The notes beneath the pieces are model-generated. The model was given only the letters and a program-made list of their open reading frames with translations, searched no databases and was not told where the DNA came from. A stretch of 64,000 nt of DNA from Eisenbergiella porci (lineage in GTDB: Bacteria > Bacillota > Clostridia > Lachnospirales > Lachnospiraceae), in the NCBI RefSeq assembly GCF_009696275.1, contig NZ_VUMI01000023.1:1-64000 (forward strand). Reading direction: 5' to 3'. Of the stretch, positions 32,940-41,327 are shown piece after piece. A program made the position numbers and the translations under genes. Positions within the stretch are counted from its first letter, which is position 1; each line of letters starts with the position of its first letter.

Positions 32940-34355
32940 ATGGGACTTATTAAAGCGGCATTAGGCTCTGCAGGCGGCGTGATGGCCGATCAGTGGAAGG
33001 AGTATTTCTACTGTGAGGCAATCCCCGCTACCGTGCTGGCGGTCAAGGGGCGGAAACGGGCCTCTGGGCGCTCCAGCAACACCAAAGGCAGCGACAACAT
33101 TATCACCAGCGGCTCCGTGATCGCCGTGGCCGACGGCCAGTGCATGATGATCGTGGAGCAGGGCAAGGTGGTGGAGGTATGCGCTGAACCCGGCGAATTC
33201 ACCTTCGACGCCTCCACGGAACCCAGCATCTTTTCGGGCGACCTGGGGGAGAGTATCGGGCAGGTGTTCCAGAACATCGGCAAGCGGTTCACCTTCGGCG
33301 GCGAAGCGCCCAAGGATCAGCGCGTCTACTACTTCAACACCAAGGAACTGATCGGCAACAAGTACGGCACGCCCTCTCCCGTCCCCTTCCGTGTCGTGGA
33401 CCAGCGGGCGGGGATCGACATTGATATCGCCATCCGCTGTTTTGGGGAGTATTCCTATCGGGTGGCAAACCCTCTGCTGTTCTATACCAATGTCTGCGGC
33501 AATGTGGAAGCGGATTTTGACCGCAGAGCCATTGACGGCCAGCTGAAAACCGAGTTGCTGACCGCGCTGCAGCCCGCCTTCGCAAAGATCAGCGATATGG
33601 GCATTCGATACTCTGCCCTTCCAGGCCACACCACAGAGCTGGCAGATGCTTTGAACCAGGAACTGTCCGCAAAGTGGCGGGATCTTCGGGGTCTTGAGAT
33701 CGTATCCTTCGGCGTTTCCAGCGTCAAGGCCAACGAGGAAGACGAAAAGATGATCAAGGAGCTGCAGCGCAATACGGCCTTTATGGACCCCACCCGCGCG
33801 GCGGCGCATCTTGTCGGCGCACAGGCCGGCGCCATGCAGGCGGCAGCCGCCAACCCCAATGCCGGTCCCGCTATGGCTTTCATGGGCATGGGGATGGCCG
33901 GTCAGGCCGGCGGCATGAACGCCCAAAGCCTCTTCCAGATGGGTCAGCAGCAATCGGTACAGCAACCCGTTCCGGCGGCTCCTGCCATGGAGGGATGGGC
34001 GTGTTCCTGCGGGCAGACCGGAAATACCGGCAAGTTCTGTGCGGGATGCGGCGCACCCAAGCCCGTCCCTAAACCCGCAGGGGATAGCTGGACCTGCTCC
34101 TGCGGGGCCACAGCCACCGGAAAATTCTGCCCGGAGTGCGGGAAGCCCAAGCCTGCGGATACAAACGGCTGGACCTGTTCCTGCGGAGCGGTGAACAAAG
34201 GAAAGTTCTGTGCCGAGTGTGGCAAGCCTAAGCCTGCCGGCGTACCGCAGTACAAGTGCGACAAGTGCGGCTGGGAGCCGGACGACCCCGCCCATCCGCC
34301 CAAGTTCTGCCCGGAGTGCGGAGATCCCTTTGATGACGGAGACATCCAGGGATGA
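32940..34355 (+). CDS. SPFH/Band-7 protein with C-terminal zinc ribbons (YdjI-like)
   Basis: 471 residues. Residues 1-280 match the SPFH domain of the YdjI type (VADGQCMMIVEQGKVVEVCA; RVVDQRAGIDIDIAIRCFGE; FGVSSVKANEEDEKMIKEL). A Met/Ala/Gly/Gln-rich linker leads to four zinc ribbons: three of the form WTCSCG...GKFCxECGKPKP and a last CDKCGWEP...CPECGDPF. There is no transmembrane segment, so it is a peripheral scaffold. In Bacillus, YdjI acts with YdjG and YdjH to place the phage-shock protein PspA at the membrane; YdjG- and YdjH-like genes lie at 41328 and 42457. SPFH rings organise membrane domains. The family call is firm; the role in this element is inferred. Confidence 0.88.
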   Translation: MGLIKAALGSAGGVMADQWKEYFYCEAIPATVLAVKGRKRASGRSSNTKGSDNIITSGSVIAVADGQCMMIVEQGKVVEVCAEPGEFTFDASTEPSIFSGDLGESIGQVFQNIGKRFTFGGEAPKDQRVYYFNTKELIGNKYGTPSPVPFRVVDQRAGIDIDIAIRCFGEYSYRVANPLLFYTNVCGNVEADFDRRAIDGQLKTELLTALQPAFAKISDMGIRYSALPGHTTELADALNQELSAKWRDLRGLEIVSFGVSSVKANEEDEKMIKELQRNTAFMDPTRAAAHLVGAQAGAMQAAAANPNAGPAMAFMGMGMAGQAGGMNAQSLFQMGQQQSVQQPVPAAPAMEGWACSCGQTGNTGKFCAGCGAPKPVPKPAGDSWTCSCGATATGKFCPECGKPKPADTNGWTCSCGAVNKGKFCAECGKPKPAGVPQYKCDKCGWEPDDPAHPPKFCPECGDPFDDGDIQG

Positions 34356-34454
34356 AACGAGGCCGAAAAGCTATAGTCTGACCCTACGATTGCTGGACGA
34401 ACAGACATAACACCTAAAACGATTAACAAAACATAAAACAGGAGGATTATACAC

Positions 34455-34862
34455 ATGAAAGGTCAAAAATTTTTGAAGGTCACTTCCATTCTCATGATTA
34501 TCGGCGGCGTCATCGGTGTCATCGCGGGCATCATCGCCATTCTCGGCATCAGCGCCTTGGCGGCGCTTATGGAGACTGGCGAAGGTACCGGCCTGCTCTA
34601 TGCCAGTTCCATTATTGTAACGCTGGCATCTGTCATTCAGTTTATCGCGGGCATTAAGGGCATCGGTGCCTGCAATGCGCCGCAGAAAGCGGCAGCCTGC
34701 ATCAAGTGGGGCATCATCATTGCCGTTTTGAGCATCATCTCTATGATCATCGGTCTTGTCGCAGGGGGAGAGTTCAGCTTTACCAGCCTGATCCTGAATT
34801 TGCTTGTGCCCGGCCTGTATATCTATGGCGCCATCCAGACGAAGAATGGCCCCCTGGAGTAA
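34455..34862 (+). CDS. Small four-helix membrane protein
   Basis: 135 residues, AGGAGG 12 bases before ATG 34455. Hydrophobic segments at about 9-34 (VTSILMIIGGVIGVIAGIIA), 48-68, 82-103 and 108-128. There are no charged catalytic residues in the helices. It lies between the SPFH and DUF4428 genes. Small membrane proteins beside SPFH genes are often partners (as NfeD-type proteins are), but this is not an NfeD. The function is unknown. Confidence 0.72.
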   Translation: MKGQKFLKVTSILMIIGGVIGVIAGIIAILGISALAALMETGEGTGLLYASSIIVTLASVIQFIAGIKGIGACNAPQKAAACIKWGIIIAVLSIISMIIGLVAGGEFSFTSLILNLLVPGLYIYGAIQTKNGPLE

Positions 34863-34908
34863 ACACCATAAAGGAAAGAGGTGGCGTACACCGAGGAGGT
34901 AGATTATT

Positions 34909-35808
34909 ATGGCACTGTTCGGAAAACTGTTTGAGAAAAAGGAATGCGCCATCTGCGGCGGCGAGATCGGGCTGTTGGGCAATCGGAAGCTGGAGGATGG
35001 GAACTGCTGTAAGAACTGCGCGGCAAAGCTCTCCCCCTGGTTCAGTGACCGGAGGCAGAGCACCGTGGAGGAGATCAAAGAGCAGCTGGCTTACCGGGAA
35101 ACCAACCAGGAGAAAGTGGCAGCGTTCCGGGTGACCCGCACATTGGGCGAGGGCATGAAAGTCCTGCTGGACGAGGATGACGGGAGATTCATGGTCACAT
35201 CCGCCCGGAACTGGCAGGAGGCCAATCCGGATGTACTGTCCTTCTCCGATGTGACTGGCTGCAAGCTGGACATTGACGAGAGCAAGACAGAGATCCAGTA
35301 TAAGGATGCGGAGGGGAAACGGCAGAGCTTTTCCCCCAGACGCTACGCCTTTTCTTATGATTTCTACATTGTAATCAATGTCAACAACCCATACTTTAAT
35401 GAAATTCGCTTCAAGCTGAACGGTTCTTCTGTTGACAATGATGAGGAAACCCTTTTGGACGGGCCGGATGCACAGCCCAGCGTCAAGGGCGGCGGTCTCC
35501 GCACCGGAGGCGCGGGGCCAATCCGCCCCGGTATGCCTGGAGGCTCCCGCCCTGGCGCACGGCCCTTCATGGGCGGTTCCCGGACATCCAATGCGGATGA
35601 GGTCCGTTCCAGTATGGAGTACCGGCAGTATGAGGAGATGGGACGCGAGATCCGGGATGCATTGCTCCAGGTTCGGGAGCAGGTAAGGAATGAAGCGGTC
35701 GCAGCCGCAGCTCCTAAGACGGCGCTGACCTGTCCGTTCTGTGGAGCCACCACCACACCAGATGCCAGCGGCTGCTGTGAATTTTGCGGCGGCGCTGTCA
35801 ATGGATAG
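34909..35808 (+). CDS. DUF4428 zinc-ribbon protein with second C-terminal ribbon
   Basis: 299 residues with GAGGAGG before ATG 34909. The N-terminal DUF4428 ribbon is CAICGGEIGLLGNRKLEDG...CCKNC. The middle part (KVLLDEDDGRFMVTSARNWQ) looks like a small PH-like beta domain. A Gly/Pro/Arg-rich linker follows, then a C-terminal ribbon CPFCGATTTPDASGCCEFCG. It has no signal peptide. The gene is followed 30 bp later by the first lipoprotein gene. DUF4428 proteins have no known biochemical role. Context suggests it belongs to the SPFH/zinc-ribbon assembly. Confidence 0.8.
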   Translation: MALFGKLFEKKECAICGGEIGLLGNRKLEDGNCCKNCAAKLSPWFSDRRQSTVEEIKEQLAYRETNQEKVAAFRVTRTLGEGMKVLLDEDDGRFMVTSARNWQEANPDVLSFSDVTGCKLDIDESKTEIQYKDAEGKRQSFSPRRYAFSYDFYIVINVNNPYFNEIRFKLNGSSVDNDEETLLDGPDAQPSVKGGGLRTGGAGPIRPGMPGGSRPGARPFMGGSRTSNADEVRSSMEYRQYEEMGREIRDALLQVREQVRNEAVAAAAPKTALTCPFCGATTTPDASGCCEFCGGAVNG

Positions 35809-35838
35809 AACAAATACACAACACAAAGGAGCATGATA

Positions 35839-36180
35839 ATGAAAAAATTAAGCAAGACTTTGGCGCTTCTTTTAGCGCTCACGATGGTTCTGTGTTTGGC
35901 CGCCTGTGGAGGCAGCAAGGACGCCCTCTCCGGCACATGGTCGGCCGACCTGGGTGATGACGGCGTTATCACATGGACGTTCGATGGGAAAGGCAAATGC
36001 ACCATGGAGAATTCCTACATGAAACAAAAGGGCACCTATACCATTGACGAAGACCAGCTTACGGTAACGCTGGAAAGCTGGAGCGATCCGTCTACCTACA
36101 CGTTCTCTGTGGATGGCAGCAGCCTTACCATGAACGAAAATTCCGGTTACGGTATCAGCGGAACTTTCGCAAAAAAATAG
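35839..36180 (+). CDS. Small lipoprotein, lipocalin-like repeat type
   Basis: 113 residues. ATG 35839 is 7 bases after AAAGGAG; an ATG 6 bases earlier is too close. The signal peptide ends LAAC with C23. The mature part is a small beta-rich domain of the type found in clostridial lipocalin-like/DUF5640 proteins (GTWSADLGDDGVITWTFDGK; GTYTIDEDQLTVTLESW). It would sit on the outer face of the membrane. The ligand is unknown. It is the first of eight lipoprotein genes in the operon. Confidence 0.78.
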   Translation: MKKLSKTLALLLALTMVLCLAACGGSKDALSGTWSADLGDDGVITWTFDGKGKCTMENSYMKQKGTYTIDEDQLTVTLESWSDPSTYTFSVDGSSLTMNENSGYGISGTFAKK

Positions 36181-36213
36181 CAGCTTTGTGTTCCGTAAAT
36201 TTTGGAGGGAACT

Positions 36214-38070
36214 ATGAAAAAAACAAAGACCAAACTTTTGTGCCTGCTGCTTGCGGCGCTGATGCTGCTCAGTCTCACCGCCTGTGGTAAAAATAAGGAA
36301 TCGACAGATAAGGCATTGGCAGACTCCAATTTGCTCAAGCTCGGCGATTATGAGCTGCTCTATAAGGGCGCGTGCATCATGGAGGATTCGGATGGAAACG
36401 ACGCGGTCGTTCTGACGCTGGATTTTACGAACAACGGCGAGGACAGTCATTCTTATCTCTGGTCGATCTCCGAAACAGCCATGCAGAACGGTGTGGAGCT
36501 GGCGGTTGCCATCGTCTATTCCAATCCGGACTCCTATGATGCTACGGTGATCGAAGATCAATTTACGGATGTCGCGCCGGGTGTGACCCTTGAGATCCGC
36601 ACAGCCTTTGTGCTGGCGAATACGACCAGCAAGGTCGAAGTGACATTTGAGGAGGCGTTCGGCGACAAAAACGGTAAAATCACCATCGATCCGTCCACAC
36701 TCAGCCGGGAATCAGCTGGGAGCGGTACGGCACAGTCTGCCGGGACCGGAGACGCGCTGCTCGACTGGTGGAATGGCGACTGGTACGGCTGGTGGATTAT
36801 GACGGGCTGTTCGGGCTACTACGAGGATAAGGGTATGGAGGGCGCTTGGTGGGATATCTGTGGCGCCGTTGACATCGGTGCAGACGGCATGGGCACCGTC
36901 ATCCTCTGGGATGGGGACTACACAAAATCGGAGCCTATGGTTTCCGCATCGGTCAGCCTCAGTGGCAATGGGACCAGTATATATGGCACTATGATGTCCG
37001 AGGGCGGCTCCTTCACGGATATTGCGCTTGAGCACGCGGACTGGATTGTTGATCCGGGGCTGGCGGACTACGGAGACATGATCCACATTGACGGTGATTA
37101 TGAAAACAGCGGGGATGAATTCCACTATGATATCTATCTGCGCCCATGGGGAACCTATTGGGTCGATGTGGACGAGGAGGATTTGCCTGATCTTTATGAT
37201 ACCTGGTATCTGCCTCTGATTGAGGCGGGCAAGCCAATGCCGGACAGCCTTGATTCAGACGCTCCGGAATCGAATTTGGGTGGAAACACAGCCGGAGGGG
37301 ACGGCATCGTGACAGAAGAACAGGTGCAAAAGGGCTATGTCTGGATGAACGATGTCAATAAAAATATTTTCGACACCACCTACGAGGAGGTTGTCGCTTA
37401 CTTCGGCGTGGAAGGTGAGTTTGTCAAGGAAGAGTACAGCGACCACATGAAGGCAAACTACCGCTACTATAAGTGGATCTCTGCGGACAATGACTCGCAT
37501 TTCATCTACGTCAATTTCAAGGAAGAGGAGACGGGCGTTTATGAGGTAAGCGGTTTCAACACCAGCGGCTTCTCCGGCAAGGAAGCCATCGCGAAGTATC
37601 TCGACATCGTGAAGGCAGAGGCCGCCGAAGAGAACAAGGCCGCCTCTGCGAACGCTGCGATGAAGGACTTCTCCGCGAAGGTTGCCATGTTTGCCCACGA
37701 TGAGATCAACATAACAATCAAGACGACCGTTCCGGATAGCGGGTGGTCGTATGACGAGGGGAAGTGCTGTCTGGTGGAAAACGACGATCCCACCGCGTTC
37801 GGCGCAGGCAGCATCCGGTTTGAGGTCAGGAAAAAGCTGGAGGACTTCGACTTCTACAAGGAGAAGTTCGAAAACTATCAGGATATAGAAGACCGCGTGA
37901 TCGGCGGCATCACCTTCCACGGCCGCACCTATAAGTACATCGGCTACGAATGGATTGAGTATATCGCGCAGATTGACGACACCCGCGCCCTTTCCATCGG
38001 CCTGCGGAATATGGACTGCGTCCAGGGAACGATGCCCGACATCATTCTCACCAACATGAAGTTCCAGTAG
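36214..38070 (+). CDS. Large multidomain lipoprotein with DUF5067-like domain
   Basis: 618 residues from ATG 36214 (GGAGGGAAC upstream). The lipobox is LTAC with C24. Residues about 35-155 fit DUF5067 (LKLGDYELLYKGACIMEDSD; VVLTLDFTNNGEDSHSYLW), an immunoglobulin-like domain of exported Firmicute proteins. Then come a Trp/Gly/Asp-rich domain (DWWNGDWYGWWIMTGCSGYY) of a kind seen in other clostridial lipoproteins, an acidic linker and a C-terminal domain at about 370-618 with no family I recognise. It is extracytoplasmic and membrane-anchored. A hairpin follows its end. Ligand binding or envelope monitoring is a guess. Confidence 0.8.
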   Translation: MKKTKTKLLCLLLAALMLLSLTACGKNKESTDKALADSNLLKLGDYELLYKGACIMEDSDGNDAVVLTLDFTNNGEDSHSYLWSISETAMQNGVELAVAIVYSNPDSYDATVIEDQFTDVAPGVTLEIRTAFVLANTTSKVEVTFEEAFGDKNGKITIDPSTLSRESAGSGTAQSAGTGDALLDWWNGDWYGWWIMTGCSGYYEDKGMEGAWWDICGAVDIGADGMGTVILWDGDYTKSEPMVSASVSLSGNGTSIYGTMMSEGGSFTDIALEHADWIVDPGLADYGDMIHIDGDYENSGDEFHYDIYLRPWGTYWVDVDEEDLPDLYDTWYLPLIEAGKPMPDSLDSDAPESNLGGNTAGGDGIVTEEQVQKGYVWMNDVNKNIFDTTYEEVVAYFGVEGEFVKEEYSDHMKANYRYYKWISADNDSHFIYVNFKEEETGVYEVSGFNTSGFSGKEAIAKYLDIVKAEAAEENKAASANAAMKDFSAKVAMFAHDEINITIKTTVPDSGWSYDEGKCCLVENDDPTAFGAGSIRFEVRKKLEDFDFYKEKFENYQDIEDRVIGGITFHGRTYKYIGYEWIEYIAQIDDTRALSIGLRNMDCVQGTMPDIILTNMKFQ

Positions 38071-38152
38071 CGCGGGTCTTCGGCGGACGGCGGTATGTGT
38101 CCTGCGTCACTCCAAAAAGCGGCAGGAAAAAGCGGGTAACAATCGTATGGGA

Positions 38153-38183
38153 TCGGCTCCCGTCCCAATTGGGGCGGGAGCCG
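38153..38183 (+). terminator. Hairpin after the DUF5067 lipoprotein gene (weak terminator)
   Basis: CGGCTCCCG with CGGGAGCCG, extended inward by CCC/GGG around AATT (about 38154-38183). Only a broken T run follows, so it may be a partial terminator or an mRNA processing site inside the long operon. Confidence 0.5.
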
Positions 38184-38213
38184 TATGGCTATTTTAGATG
38201 AGGAGGTACTACC

Positions 38214-38813
38214 GTGAAATTAACCCCGGGTTTTGCCGCGATAAGTATTCTGATGGGTATGCTGGGGCTTGCTGCCTGCGGACAGAACAGCAATCAGGTC
38301 GTGTATCAATATCCGGAAACCGCAGTCCTGTTTGATAATTTTCATATCCTGAAAACTGTATACACCTCGGGCGAAATGAAACTCTATTACCGCGGCATGA
38401 ATCTGGACGGGTGTCAGATCGAGTGCTACGATGCGGATTTCACGAAGCTGAGTGGCGAATTTGAGCATATGTTCGAAGACGGCGTTCTGACCATAAAGGC
38501 GGATTTTGCGGAGAAGGTCAGCGGCCTGACGATCGGTGACAGAAGAGGCGACGATACGATTTACTGTTTGCGCTATCTGGATTCCTCCCAGTTTGCGTGG
38601 CTGGCGGATACATTTTGGTATGACTATGGCTGGATGGAACTGGGCGATGTAGAGCGGTATTATAGCGAGGAGGAATTGGAGGTGGGACAGCAGCCTGTTC
38701 CCGCTCCGAAATCCGCTCGTGAAAGCTGGACCTGCTCCTGCGGAGCGGAGAACAGGGGAAAGTTCTGCACCGAGTGCGGCAGACCGTTTCAATCTCTCAG
38801 GGGTGAACTATGA
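38214..38813 (+). CDS. Lipoprotein with a C-terminal zinc ribbon
   Basis: 199 residues from GTG 38214, with GAGGAGGT upstream. The signal peptide ends LAAC with C22. The middle domain (KTVYTSGEMKLYYRGMNLDG) is unknown. The C terminus is WTCSCGAENRGKFCTECGRP, nearly the same ribbon as in the SPFH protein; by hand count 50 of 57 bases (38725-38781 against 34168-34224) are identical. A zinc ribbon on the outer face of the membrane is odd, because such ribbons normally work in the cytoplasm. Either the lipid anchor holds the protein outside with a structural ribbon, or the signal is not processed. It overlaps the next gene (ATGA). Confidence 0.78.
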   Translation: MKLTPGFAAISILMGMLGLAACGQNSNQVVYQYPETAVLFDNFHILKTVYTSGEMKLYYRGMNLDGCQIECYDADFTKLSGEFEHMFEDGVLTIKADFAEKVSGLTIGDRRGDDTIYCLRYLDSSQFAWLADTFWYDYGWMELGDVERYYSEEELEVGQQPVPAPKSARESWTCSCGAENRGKFCTECGRPFQSLRGEL

Positions 38814-39691
38814 AAAAGAAAAATGTATGTAAAGTGATGATTATCGTGTCAGCCCTCTCGATGTTCTCCGGACTTTTCGGATGTAGCGGAAGCAAAAAAT
38901 ATACTGCCGATGAGGTTGTTTCGTTCTATACCTCTTATTCTGGCATGGAAAGATACCCAGTGTATTCTTTTGCACTGCGAAAGGAAGACGAGAACTGGCT
39001 CTTTTCTGCAAGCTGCTATGTGGGAAGCCGGAAGGAGCATTACGCATCGTTCAGTTCCGTCCAGATCCCGCCTGAAGATGCAGAAGGATTCCTTGAGATC
39101 ATTCTTGAGGAAGGCGAGATAAAACGGCTCAGAAAATACCGTGAGCCGATACACTTTTTTCACATATCCGATGCGCCGATGCGCATCTCTGGAATGACAT
39201 TCACTGATGGAAGCAGTATAGACAAAGAAACCGCGTTCGGTGATAAGACGCTCGATTATCTCTATGCGCTTGCCGACAGGCACTATGAGGCAGCTGAGAA
39301 AATTGAGATCAGGGCTGTTTCCGTCCACAGCAGCTGTATGGATCATTCCTCTTCCTATTCGTTTACCATCGAAAAAGAAGGAGATGATTGGTTCTTTTCA
39401 TTTGATGCTGCACTCAACCGCAGTGGCGCTCACACGGAAGTGGAAAACCAGCGGATTGGAGAGAGCGATGCGGAGGAGATACTCCGCATCGTAAAGGAGC
39501 AGCAGCTCGTTACAAGAGTGAAAGAGTATGAAGAGCCGCCGGACAATGACATATTCGCCCTTGATGAAACCACATACCAGACGTCATTTGAGTTCGCGGA
39601 CGGCAACTCTATATATGCCCCGATCAATGCGGGTAATGAACTGATTGATGCGTTCTATCGTCTTGCGGGAGTGAGAATCTATCAAAGATAA
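38810..39691 (+). CDS. Lipoprotein with two repeated domains
   Basis: 293 residues, ATG 38810 overlapping the previous stop. The lipobox is LFGC with C25. The mature protein looks like two copies of one domain: copy 1 with SFALRKEDENWLFSASCYV and copy 2 with SYSFTIEKEGDDWFFSFDAA, each followed by an acidic helix (PPEDAEGFLEIILEEGEIKR; SDAEEILRIVKEQQLVTRV) and FxDGSSI/FADGNSI. It is exported and membrane-anchored. Codon use is more AT-rich than in the SPFH gene. The function is unknown. Confidence 0.75.
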   Translation: MKKKNVCKVMIIVSALSMFSGLFGCSGSKKYTADEVVSFYTSYSGMERYPVYSFALRKEDENWLFSASCYVGSRKEHYASFSSVQIPPEDAEGFLEIILEEGEIKRLRKYREPIHFFHISDAPMRISGMTFTDGSSIDKETAFGDKTLDYLYALADRHYEAAEKIEIRAVSVHSSCMDHSSSYSFTIEKEGDDWFFSFDAALNRSGAHTEVENQRIGESDAEEILRIVKEQQLVTRVKEYEEPPDNDIFALDETTYQTSFEFADGNSIYAPINAGNELIDAFYRLAGVRIYQR

Positions 39692-39774
39692 GCTGACACT
39701 GCCGCACGAAAGGAAAAACGGTCAGGGCTGACAGGCCGGCGGCAACCGTTGAATAGATAGGAGTGAATACGAAA

Positions 39775-40740
39775 ATGAACGACTTTAACCAGCTTGCGGC
39801 GTTATGCCACGGCAAGCATATCTACATACAGACCCATAATTTCCCAGACCCGGACGCCATTGCCTCCGCCTTCGGCTTACAGCGCCTTCTGGCCCAGCAT
39901 GAAATCCCCTCTACCCTCTGCTACGATGGAAGGATCGACAAGTTGAGCGCGTCCAAGATGCTGGAGGCGTTCCAGATCCAGATGTTCCCCTATGAGCAGC
40001 TGCGTCCGGACATGGCCGAGGAAGACTATGTGATCTGTGTGGACGCGCAGAAGCACAGTGGGAATATCACGGATTTTGTTGGGGATGAGGTGGCCTGCAT
40101 CGACCACCACCCCATTTTTGTGCCAATTGAATACCGCTACCAGGACATCCGCCCCACTGGGGCCTGCGCCACGATCATCGCCCAGTATTATAAACAGCTT
40201 CCGTGCCTGCCGGACAGGCACACGGCGACTGCCCTGCTCTATGGCCTGAAAATGGACACGCTGCAGTTTACGCGGGGCGTGACGGAACTGGATATTGAAA
40301 TGTTCGCATTCCTGTTCCCTCTGTGTGACCAGGAAATGCTGGCGCGGCTGGAGCGCAACAATATGGAGTTCAACGATCTGAAAGCATATGGCGCGGCCAT
40401 CGAGAGCATTGAGGTCTACGACAAGGTAGGCATATCCAATGTCCCCTTTCCCTGCCCGGACGCTTTGATTGCGATCCTCTCCGATTTCATCCTGGCGCTG
40501 CAGGAGGTGGAGGTCGCCGTGGTATTCTCCAAACGGGAGGATGGGATCAAGTTTTCTGTCCGCTCGGAGGATCCGGCTGTCCATGCGGGGCATTTAGTCC
40601 GTGATGCGCTCCACGGTTATGGAGATGGCGGCGGCCATGCGGAGATGGCTGGCGGGATGATCCGGAAAGAAAAGGAGTGTCTGCTGGGGCGGTATCCAAA
40701 AGACACCATCCGGGACTCGTTTTTACGGGTCCTGTCGTGA
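39775..40740 (+). CDS. DHH-family phosphoesterase
   Basis: 321 residues from ATG 39775; GTG 39763 in frame is an alternative but abuts AGGAG. DHH motifs: HNFPDPDAIASAFGLQ near the N terminus, DYVICVDAQKHSG, and IDHHPIF as the name-giving motif. The C-terminal glycine-rich DHHA1 motif is GYGDGGGHAEMAGG. This is the nanoRNase/pAp phosphatase and cyclic-dinucleotide phosphodiesterase superfamily, acting in the cytoplasm with Mn2+. Which substrate it takes cannot be told. Among lipoprotein and zinc-ribbon genes it is the only clear metabolic enzyme, so it may turn over a nucleotide signal or short RNA linked to the stress circuit. Confidence 0.88.
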   Translation: MNDFNQLAALCHGKHIYIQTHNFPDPDAIASAFGLQRLLAQHEIPSTLCYDGRIDKLSASKMLEAFQIQMFPYEQLRPDMAEEDYVICVDAQKHSGNITDFVGDEVACIDHHPIFVPIEYRYQDIRPTGACATIIAQYYKQLPCLPDRHTATALLYGLKMDTLQFTRGVTELDIEMFAFLFPLCDQEMLARLERNNMEFNDLKAYGAAIESIEVYDKVGISNVPFPCPDALIAILSDFILALQEVEVAVVFSKREDGIKFSVRSEDPAVHAGHLVRDALHGYGDGGGHAEMAGGMIRKEKECLLGRYPKDTIRDSFLRVLS

Positions 40741-40764
40741 ACAGTTTGATTGAGGAGGTTTGAT

Positions 40765-41295
40765 ATGGAGCTTTACCTGACTGAAAAAGTTCGGCTGGGC
40801 TACAGGACGGGGGAACTTATCCGTATGGCGGCATTCGCACTTTTGGGCGTGATTATTGCGGCATCGGTTTTCGAGGTGGATCTGGAGTTTGACCTGGGCA
40901 GTGTGCTTGCGGAGCTGTTCATGCTTTCAATGGGTGTCCTATGTATCTGGAAGGGTACGCTTGGCCCGGTCCGCCGCCAGAGCGCCAGCCGGCTTGCCCA
41001 TCGGCTTGCGGAATGCTTCTTCGCCAGCCCTGAGCCAGAGATTTCCTTTGACCAGCTTTCCAGAGCCATTGGCGGAAAGAACGTGGAACGTAAGGTACGC
41101 CATATGATCCAAAAAGGATACTTAGAAAACATCAGTCTTGATACGCCTAACAAGCGTATCATGCTGACAGCCTTTAACAAAGTTGCCCAGAAAGAGCAGT
41201 ACGAAACGGTTACCTGCCCCCATTGCGGCGGAGAGAACGTCATACGGCCCGGATGGGCTTCGTCCTGCCAATACTGCGGATCCAAGCTGATCTGA
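40765..41295 (+). CDS. Membrane protein with winged-helix-like region and C-terminal zinc ribbon
   Basis: 176 residues, GAGGAGG before ATG 40765. Two hydrophobic segments at about 18-35 (LIRMAAFALLGVIIAASVF) and 48-64, then a cytoplasmic region (EPEISFDQLSRAIGGKNVER; MIQKGYLENISLDTPNKRI) reminiscent of a winged helix, and a ribbon CPHCGGEN...CQYCGSKL. It is followed 32 bp later by the YdjG-like gene. Membrane segments plus a ribbon echo YdjG, so it may be a second anchor of the same complex. No family name known to me. Confidence 0.75.
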   Translation: MELYLTEKVRLGYRTGELIRMAAFALLGVIIAASVFEVDLEFDLGSVLAELFMLSMGVLCIWKGTLGPVRRQSASRLAHRLAECFFASPEPEISFDQLSRAIGGKNVERKVRHMIQKGYLENISLDTPNKRIMLTAFNKVAQKEQYETVTCPHCGGENVIRPGWASSCQYCGSKLI

Positions 41296-41327
41296 AGAAG
41301 ATAAACCAGTAGGAGGAGAGATAAAAG

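Noticed and set aside
36214-38070. The Trp/Gly/Asp-rich region of the DUF5067 lipoprotein as a carbohydrate-binding enzyme domain
   Set aside because: No catalytic carboxylate pattern or known sugar-binding motif could be pointed out; composition alone is not enough.
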